Shown here: positions 7,125-12,405 of the stretch, in pieces
Numbering within the stretch: the first letter of the stretch is position 1
Layout: each line of letters begins with the position of its first letter
Assembly (NCBI GenBank): GCA_021836665.1
Contig: JAKBHQ010000498.1
Coordinates: 1-14,438 of the forward strand
Source: Thermoplasmata archaeon
Lineage (GTDB): Bacteria; Actinomycetota; Acidimicrobiia; Acidimicrobiales; Acidimicrobiaceae
Length of the DNA: 14,438 nt
Reading direction: 5' to 3'
Translations under genes and position numbers: made by a program
The notes under the pieces: generated by a model
Seen by the model: the letters and a program-made list of their open reading frames with translations, nothing else
What the model was told of the DNA's origin: nothing
Database searches by the model: none

Positions 7125-8374
7125 TGTCAACCGACGAAACCGGGTTTGTAGGTTCGAATAAATTCATTCGCTGTCGGTTTTAGTGCTTTTCCCCCAAAAC
7201 GATCTTCGCTGTTAATCGAAGCCTTATGGCCCAGGTCAGCGGAATCGAATTCCACCATGTTGAGCAATCTTTGGCCGATGTGGACGTCAGGGGGAATCAC
7301 AATCTACTCTTTTTGAGGTCGGGTAAACGCTGTTTTTATTTCGCGGCGAACATGAGGTGCAAGAGACCGATCTCTCTGGGCGCACCATAATCGATTACTA
7401 AGAAGTTAGCTGGAGGTTTATCTGACCATTGACTCCCTTCCTTGACCCACGTCTTATGATCGGATATTAAAACAAGCTGCCTTAGAAAAATTATTTTACA
7501 GTGCAATGATAAGTGGCTGAGAAAGGAGCAGCTAGAGGGGACCTTATCAGTTTGTGCTGATCGGATCCTTCTTATTATTCTGCGCTTAATGCCCCCTCGA
7601 GTGGCCGATATTCTTCATCTAATCCTTGTGGATAATTTCGAATAGCTGCCAATTCAGAAACGAGCCACGGCGGCCTTTCGCATTCTGAGCGCAAGAATGC
7701 ACGGCTAAAACCTCGTCCAGTAAAGGCTGATTTGATACCACCCCGTAAGCGAATCAGAAAGAAAAAGATGGACAGTCACCATTGATATATAGTCGACGAT
7801 CCGGCTGAGAGAACTGAAGTGCCTAAAGGTGACCATTAATCTATCCATCGCCCATGCTTAGTTGGCTTAGGGTCATAGAAATCAGTTAGCCACATTTTGT
7901 AATTACGCATCATTTTATCTTCCTTTGAACCCGTTGAGGGGCCCAGGCGCCACCTGAAAGTCGTTTGGCCAATGACCTTGTTTGTTTGGGTGGTGCGAGT
8001 TGATCTAGATTTAAAGCAGGCGAAATCCGGAGAGCTTGGATTCTTCCTGATATTTCGCCTTTGCCGCCTCCTTCCCATTCTAAAGCGCAGAAAGGGGCAA
8101 GATCGGGCGGGCGGCGAACTTGGCCAACTGGTTTCGGCCGCATGCTAACAGATGTCATCAAGCCATCGAGCAGCCTAGTATCGCCCCCAGTAGGCGGTAT
8201 GGGTAGTTGTCGCAGCGGCAAGAACTATCATTTTGGAAAGCCTAGGGCAAACTCGCCTACCGACCGAATTATGCGATCTATGGCGTGGACGAGTAAGCCA
8301 TCGACTCGAGTTGTCAAGTTTGACTTTGTTGCAAATGCTGGCTGTGAAGTCTTTGATACTTTTTGGATCGGCGA
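7125..8374. other. 1.25-kb region without a convincing gene
   Basis: This stretch lies upstream of the c-di-GMP gene and downstream of the histidine kinase, both on the minus strand. It contains scattered open frames of 60 to 105 codons with no family motif and no good ribosome-binding site. One minus-strand frame ending with TAA near 7346-7348 reads protein-like (tail ANFLVIDYGAPREIGLLHLM) for about 80 codons but lacks a standard start, so it may be a gene remnant or chance. A short inverted repeat CGAAT/ATTCG (7155-7170) lies in the c-di-GMP gene leader. I recognise no tRNA, tmRNA, RNase P, SRP RNA, group II intron or insertion sequence. Confidence 0.45.
7442..7470 (+). promoter_or_regulatory. 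Weak candidate sigma-70-type promoter
   Basis: TTGACC (7442-7447) and TATTAA (7465-7470) are separated by 17 bp on the plus strand, inside the gene-free region. An overlapping TTGACT (7429-7434) and TATGAT (7455-7460) pair has a long 20-bp spacer. No gene follows on this strand for several hundred bases, so it would drive a small RNA or be a chance match. Confidence 0.2.
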
Positions 8375-9781
8375 CTAGTCAGTTCCGCTATTTTCGGGGA
8401 TTCCTGGTATCCAGATGCTCACGGTAGTGGGTGGGCTAATTCCGCTTGCTATTTCAGCCCTGCCACCGTGGGCTTCGGTGATAGCTTTGACCATAGCGAG
8501 GCCCAAGCCCGCTCCACCATCTTTTCTGTTGCGGGCATTATCTGGCCTGGAAAAGCGGTCAAAAGCTACCGGCAAAAACTCTTGAGGGAAACCTTCCCCC
8601 TGGTCGGTTACTGATATTCGGAATTGGCGGTCGATTGTTTCAACTGAAACGACCACCTTGGTTTGCGGAGGAGAATGTCTGATGGCGTTGTCGAGGAGAT
8701 TTCCGGTGGCGATCAGGATCTGCATTGGATCTGCTCTTACTTTCGCATGCTCTAGACCTAATACATCGATGGTTACGCTTTTTTTGCGGGCGAGATCCTC
8801 TCTCATTGAGGCTGTTTGGTATACGATTTCAACCAGGTCAACACTCTCACGGACGGTGTCACCTCCCCGCTCGTCCAGCACCGCTAGCAAAAAGAGGTTA
8901 TCCGTCAGCTTTGCGATAGCTTGAGTTGTTGATAGTGCGCCCTTTACAGCCTGTGTCAGTTCCTCTTTACTCCTCGAAGCTTGGTCGGCTAATTCTAGCT
9001 CGAGAAGGAGGGATCCCAGCGGAGTTCGCAGCTCATGAGCTGCATTGGATAAGAAAGTCCGTTGTTCCGAAAACACCTTGTGCAATCTCAGGAGAAGGGC
9101 ATTCATCGTTTTACCTAGTGCCTCGACTTCATCTGCGGTATTCGGTATTTCCAGTTCTATACTTTCCGCTCCTGCCTCAATAGATTCAGCCTGTTGACGG
9201 ATGTGCTCAATAGGGGCCAGGGCCTTTTTGGAAAGGATATTCCCGGCGAGGGCTGCGAGCAACATGATCAGCAGCCATCCCAACCATAGAAACTCTTTGA
9301 GCCGCCCGATCGTCTCTGCGTCTGCGCCCATTGGCCTCGCTATCACAAGGGTCCTGTTCGCTTCCAATGAGGATGGTTCCAATAAGAAACGGTATTCTCC
9401 GGAGTAGCCCTTTGGGGTTGCATTTAGAAAGACGACATGGTCAGCTGCTTGTGAAATGGTACTGGAAGGCAAGAGCGGGGAACTAGATCCTGTTGGAAAG
9501 CTGGCAACGACTCGATTTTTTTTGGAGACGAGCTGGACCAAGGGGATGATTCGGGTTCCTCCGAGTGTGAGCGGGTGATCGAGCGGTGTCGGCCTGGTGG
9601 ATACTCCATGCTCTACCTCTGTAAGGGTTTTGGTCAAAAAGTGAACTCGATTTGTGAGGCTTTTATCGAGGTTTGCGTACAGGTTTCGAGTTAGGAGCTG
9701 GACCATCAAGATTGCACTTACGCCGAAGATGATCGAAGTTGCCACTACAAGTAACAGGGTCAAACGGGTTCTAATCTTCAT
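8375..9781 (-). CDS. Two-component sensor histidine kinase (OmpR-partner type)
   Basis: This 468-residue membrane kinase senses an extracytoplasmic signal and phosphorylates a response regulator. TM1 is at about 8-30, the periplasmic/extracytoplasmic sensor at 31-160, TM2 at 161-184, followed by HAMP to about 235. The HisKA dimerisation helix carries the phospho-acceptor H249 in AAHELRTPLGS (247-257). The ATPase domain has the N box (NLLDNAIRHS, 361-370), G1 (DQGEGF, 393-398), F box (FDRFSRP, 407-413) and G2 (GGAGLGLAM, 422-430), so it looks fully functional. The start ATG (9779-9781) gives the usual short basic N-terminus before TM1. Its Shine-Dalgarno is poor, and the stop of a 36-codon ORF lies only three bases upstream, which suggests translational coupling. 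The likely partner is the OmpR-type regulator at 11240-11932 on the same strand, unusually separated from it by about 1.46 kb. Confidence 0.95.
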   Translation of the reverse strand: MKIRTRLTLLLVVATSIIFGVSAILMVQLLTRNLYANLDKSLTNRVHFLTKTLTEVEHGVSTRPTPLDHPLTLGGTRIIPLVQLVSKKNRVVASFPTGSSSPLLPSSTISQAADHVVFLNATPKGYSGEYRFLLEPSSLEANRTLVIARPMGADAETIGRLKEFLWLGWLLIMLLAALAGNILSKKALAPIEHIRQQAESIEAGAESIELEIPNTADEVEALGKTMNALLLRLHKVFSEQRTFLSNAAHELRTPLGSLLLELELADQASRSKEELTQAVKGALSTTQAIAKLTDNLFLLAVLDERGGDTVRESVDLVEIVYQTASMREDLARKKSVTIDVLGLEHAKVRADPMQILIATGNLLDNAIRHSPPQTKVVVSVETIDRQFRISVTDQGEGFPQEFLPVAFDRFSRPDNARNRKDGGAGLGLAMVKAITEAHGGRAEIASGISPPTTVSIWIPGIPENSGTD

Positions 9782-9784
9782 CTC

Positions 9785-9895
9785 TTAGCTACTTAGCTTT
9801 CCGGGAATGCTGGCCGCTTCAGTAGCGGGCCGAAATTTTCGATAATCGATGAGCACTTCTCCACCCTGGATAATCGATACCCCGTCGGCGATCAT
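9785..9895 (-). CDS. Short unknown ORF (36 codons) upstream of the kinase
   Basis: Reading from ATG (9893-9895), 36 codons end at TAA (9785-9787), then GAG and the kinase ATG follow in the same frame. The peptide begins MIADGVSIIQGGEVLIDYRK and matches nothing I recognise. Its ATG overlaps the TGA of the 347-codon ORF by four bases (ATGA), and an in-frame TAG at 9899-9901 prevents a longer version. It may be a coupling leader that brings ribosomes to the poorly signalled kinase start, the tail of a frameshifted upstream gene, or chance. Its length alone is not significant; the position is the argument. Confidence 0.3.
   Translation of the reverse strand: MIADGVSIIQGGEVLIDYRKFRPATEAASIPGKLSS
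9841..9878. repeat. Direct repeat of GATAATCGAT upstream of the kinase
   Basis: The 10-mer GATAATCGAT occurs at 9841-9850 and 9869-9878, 28 bp start to start, about 60 to 97 bp upstream of the kinase start. Each copy contains the palindrome ATCGAT. It could be a regulator-binding site for the kinase, or chance. Confidence 0.5.
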
Positions 9896-10935
9896 GGCCT
9901 AGCGACCGAATCCACTAGCGCAAACCCGATTAGGTCGCCGTACTCTAACCAGGCGGGATCGCCTCTCGATTTCCGTCGAGCTCCAAAGGCCACCTGGCTT
10001 ATTCGGTGGTTAGTTTCGAGGATGTCAGACTCTTGCCAAATCATCTTCCAGCCTGGGGGGTTGATTTGTATGATTTTGACTAACTGAGTTGTTGAGCTAA
10101 CTGGCTCAATTGGTCGTTGGGAATAGTGTCGCCTTTGCCGATTGGGTGCCGCCCAGTTTAGGTCCGCCTTTTGGCAGATCATCCTTCTGGATCGTACAGC
10201 TACACCCTTCGTCGGTAAGGGCACGCTGTCGACTCTTAGCTCCTCGGGAGAGATCTCGATGGCAGACTCAAACTTATTGCTGACGTAGTTTCGATACAGA
10301 TCTGCGGTGCTCCCTTTGTTGCAGCATTTCTTTCGCTCAATTTCATTTGCTTTGGACAAAAAGTGGGCTAATTTGGTAGTTTCGGTGTCAATAGAGTCCC
10401 TTGTCAAACTGGGAAAGTTCTGCCCTAACCGTATGCTGCGCCGCTTTTTGCCAATGGTGTACACTTCAGGCAGACCTAAAGGCTGATCGTTCAAAAAGCC
10501 CTTTATTAAGCGAAAGTTCGGATCAATAATTGCTTGCGGGTGTCCAGACATTGGGGTGGAGGGGGCCAAACATTTCAACTCGCCTCTGTAGTCATGTGCA
10601 GTTGACCTCCTAGAAAGTCCAGTCTGGATTGCCCCTCTCGTGTGGGTAACTGTGAAATTGACCAATCTACAATTAGAACAATTAGATACGTGGTTTCGGC
10701 CGCACTTGCGATCGATCCGACTAGTCAACTTATCTCGGAAAGCCGGGCACTTGTTGGAGGCGAGGCCGCGCCAAGAGTGCTTGTCGGAGAGGTGTGGACT
10801 GTTTGTACTTTCTTGAATGGAGAAGTCCAGTTCAGGCTGAGGTCGTTGATGAGCCCAAGGGGTTCTTTTTCTATGGTAGATACCTTTGCGAACCTCGGTC
10901 GGTTGGTAAATTGGTGACCCGTAGCTGCTTATCAT
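9892..10935 (-). CDS. Unknown 347-residue protein between response regulator and kinase
   Basis: I do not recognise this protein. It is basic, rich in Arg and Ser, and has eight cysteines (63, 78, 86, 89, 122, 204, 205, 254); CGRNHVSNCSNC at 78-89 could be part of a metal-binding site. There is no signal peptide or membrane helix. For coding: 347 codons without a stop is very unlikely by chance in roughly 50 % GC DNA, and both ends form ATGA overlaps, with the ORF before it (10932-10935) and after it (9892-9895). Against: amino-acid composition is close to random, there is no Shine-Dalgarno, and a hand count of 60 early codons gave nearly flat GC by position (52, 50, 53 %), whereas 40 codons of the methyltransferase gave 57, 45, 55 %. 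It may be an ORFan, a young gene or a decayed sequence. Confidence 0.4.
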   Translation of the reverse strand: MISSYGSPIYQPTEVRKGIYHRKRTPWAHQRPQPELDFSIQESTNSPHLSDKHSWRGLASNKCPAFRDKLTSRIDRKCGRNHVSNCSNCRLVNFTVTHTRGAIQTGLSRRSTAHDYRGELKCLAPSTPMSGHPQAIIDPNFRLIKGFLNDQPLGLPEVYTIGKKRRSIRLGQNFPSLTRDSIDTETTKLAHFLSKANEIERKKCCNKGSTADLYRNYVSNKFESAIEISPEELRVDSVPLPTKGVAVRSRRMICQKADLNWAAPNRQRRHYSQRPIEPVSSTTQLVKIIQINPPGWKMIWQESDILETNHRISQVAFGARRKSRGDPAWLEYGDLIGFALVDSVARP

Positions 10936-11243
10936 GGAGTGCTTTGATACGCGTAGAAACTGCTTCTTGCGCCCTTGTGTAAAAGCTCAATATCAGTGCA
11001 ATTCTCAATATCAGTGCAATTCTCAATATCAGTGCAATTCTCAATATCAGTGCAATTCTCAATATCAGTGCAATTGCGTAGAGGTAGTTCCAATTCCTGT
11101 TGGCCTCGAATGGTGTGCCGATCTGGGTCCCTGGATAAACTGTTGATCTCGGGCGATTCCGATGGCCGAGCTGAAAGGATTCGACGGATTGGGGCAATCC
11201 TTTCCGGCTTGGGAAAGTGGAACATCTTGGTGCACCCGATCAC
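10932..11243 (-). CDS. Unknown 103-residue ORF containing hexapeptide repeats
   Basis: The frame starts at GTG (11241-11243), which overlaps the response-regulator TGA by four bases (GTGA), with a fair Shine-Dalgarno AGAGG six bases upstream inside the regulator gene. It ends at TGA 10932-10934, overlapping the next ORF's ATG. Residues of about 57-86 are five copies of NCTDIE encoded by the 18-bp array, giving a Cys- and acid-bearing repeat; the rest matches nothing known to me. A second minus-strand frame (IALILR repeats) is also open through the array, so openness there is weak evidence. The start signals are the best support for translation. Confidence 0.35.
   Translation of the reverse strand: MIGCTKMFHFPKPERIAPIRRILSARPSESPEINSLSRDPDRHTIRGQQELELPLRNCTDIENCTDIENCTDIENCTDIENCTDIELLHKGARSSFYAYQSTP
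10987..11075. repeat. 18-bp tandem repeat array 2 (about five copies)
   Basis: The plus-strand unit TCAATATCAGTGCAATTC occurs as four identical copies at 10987-11004, 11005-11022, 11023-11040 and 11041-11058, and a fifth matching 17 of 18 bases (11059-11075). There are no spacers. The unit length equals that of array 1 at 1501, and its complement contains TATTGAGAA, also found at the edge of array 1 (1492-1500). It lies between the response regulator and the kinase. Confidence 0.97.
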
Positions 11244-11932
11244 TTCGCACCTCTTCCGGTGGGGGTAAAGACCATTCTGTAACCTAGAGTTCGGACCGTT
11301 TCAATGCTCATAATATTTGAAAACGGCAATAGCTTCTTTCGCAAGTACCCGATGTACTGATCGACGATATTGGAGGACCCATTGAAGGGAAACTCCCAAA
11401 CTTCCTCGAGAATTCGGGCACGCGATATAGCGGCGTCACTTTTTTCGAATAGACACTTAAACAGGTCAAATTCGGTTGCGGTTAGGACAACGTCGGTGGA
11501 GGAGTAGCTTACTTTTCTATTCAGCACGTCTATCCTTACTCCGTTTTTTTCGATGTAGCGCGGCCAAGTCTGGGTACCGCGGCGGACCAGCGCCCGTAGT
11601 CGAGCGAGGAGTTCGGCAAAGCTGAACGGCTTGACCATGTAGTCATCTGCGCCGGAGTCGAGCCCTAAAATGCGGCTATCAACTTCGTATCTAGCCGTCA
11701 GCATCAGGATAGAGGTGGTCTTTCCCTGCTTTCGGATCTGACGGCAGACCTCGAATCCATCTATAAAGGGGAGCATTACATCGAGGACCATAAGGTTGTA
11801 GGAGTTGTCCAGCGCCATTTTAAGGCCAGCAGCGCCATCGGATGCGACGTCTACTTCGAATCCTGCTTCGCTGAGGCCACGGCTTAGCAGTTCTAACATC
11901 TTGCTTTCGTCCTCTACTACCAGAAGTTTCAC
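11240..11932 (-). CDS. OmpR/PhoB-family response regulator
   Basis: This 230-residue DNA-binding response regulator has a receiver domain at residues 1-115 with the acidic pair E8/D9, phospho-acceptor D51 (VLDVMLP), T79 (LTAR) and K101 (MVKPFSFAELLARL). The C-terminal winged helix (about 128-224) shows LTATEFDLFKCLFE, the recognition-helix region NIVDQYIGYLRKKL and IETVRTLGYRM. All receiver residues are intact. The start is GTG (11930-11932), preceded by AAAGGCGG at a suitable distance. It is the first recognisable gene of a minus-strand set leading to the histidine kinase, and it is divergent from the efflux adaptor, a common arrangement when the regulator controls the exporter; that link is an inference. 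Its stop overlaps the following ORF's GTG by four bases. Confidence 0.95.
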   Translation of the reverse strand: MKLLVVEDESKMLELLSRGLSEAGFEVDVASDGAAGLKMALDNSYNLMVLDVMLPFIDGFEVCRQIRKQGKTTSILMLTARYEVDSRILGLDSGADDYMVKPFSFAELLARLRALVRRGTQTWPRYIEKNGVRIDVLNRKVSYSSTDVVLTATEFDLFKCLFEKSDAAISRARILEEVWEFPFNGSSNIVDQYIGYLRKKLLPFSNIMSIETVRTLGYRMVFTPTGRGAK

Positions 11933-12405
11933 TATTCCGCCTTTGTGGTTGCCAGATGGGAAGTTTCAGCAAATGGCGAGTCCAACACGACGTCTCTGAG
12001 ATCAGATGTGACGGGGGAGGGGAATAATGGGAGCATACGGCTGTATTTATATCCCAGGGGAATCATACAGCCGCAGCATAATTTTAAGGCAAGCGGGTCA
12101 TAGTGTCCAGAACGAAGGGACCCTTTGGTTTTAACTCTGAAGGTCCTTTCCTTATCTCCTATCGCTGTCATCGCTTCGAGGCTAATGATCCAGTGGAGAG
12201 TCGGGTCCTATTATGTGTGGCCTCATACATTGGACACACCCAATGTTCATGGGGTCATTTCTAGGCTTTGGCTCGTGAACAGAGAAGTTATAAGTCGCGC
12301 TAGTTTCCATATGCTCGGCAGAAATGCTTTTGCTCTAATAGGGCGGTTGCCACTAGATTCCAAGGTCAGTTTACTCGCTGAACTCAATTTCGCTAAGAGG
12401 ATTTG
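11933..12405. other. Divergent intergenic region between response regulator and efflux adaptor
   Basis: These 473 bp should contain both promoters. On the minus strand there are AT-rich -10-like elements (TATAAAT and TATGAT, near 12040-12070) about 110 to 140 bp before the regulator, but no good -35. Two antisense-overlapping small frames (79 codons minus, 93 codons plus) end exactly at the two gene starts (TAGTG and TGATG) but have no family signature. The inverted repeat at 12227-12246 is listed separately. Confidence 0.5.
12227..12246. promoter_or_regulatory. Inverted repeat, possible operator or hairpin
   Basis: Perfect 7-bp arms ACATTGG (12227-12233) and CCAATGT (12240-12246) flank the 6-bp ACACAC. 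It lies about 160 bp upstream of the efflux adaptor in the divergent control region, so it could be a binding site for the neighbouring regulator. There is no U-run, so it is not a terminator. Confidence 0.35.

Noticed and set aside
7510..7570. GCTGAGA and ACCTTATCAG resembling parts of a TPP riboswitch
   Set aside because: The remaining conserved TPP core is missing and no thiamine gene follows.
8236..8260. AGGGCAAAC resembling a GEMM (c-di-GMP) riboswitch segment
   Set aside because: The neighbouring conserved elements are absent or in the wrong order, and it lies downstream of the kinase, not before a gene on its strand.
8061..8378. 105-codon plus-strand frame and overlapping 103-codon minus-strand frame (7910-8221)
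   Set aside because: Low-complexity composition rich in Pro, Arg, Ser and Gly, no motif and no ribosome-binding site; probably chance frames.
11932..12171. 79-codon minus-strand ORF with a CCGC motif ending at the response-regulator start (TAGTG)
   Set aside because: No good Shine-Dalgarno, no recognised family, and it fills the divergent promoter region; the regulator has its own ribosome-binding site.
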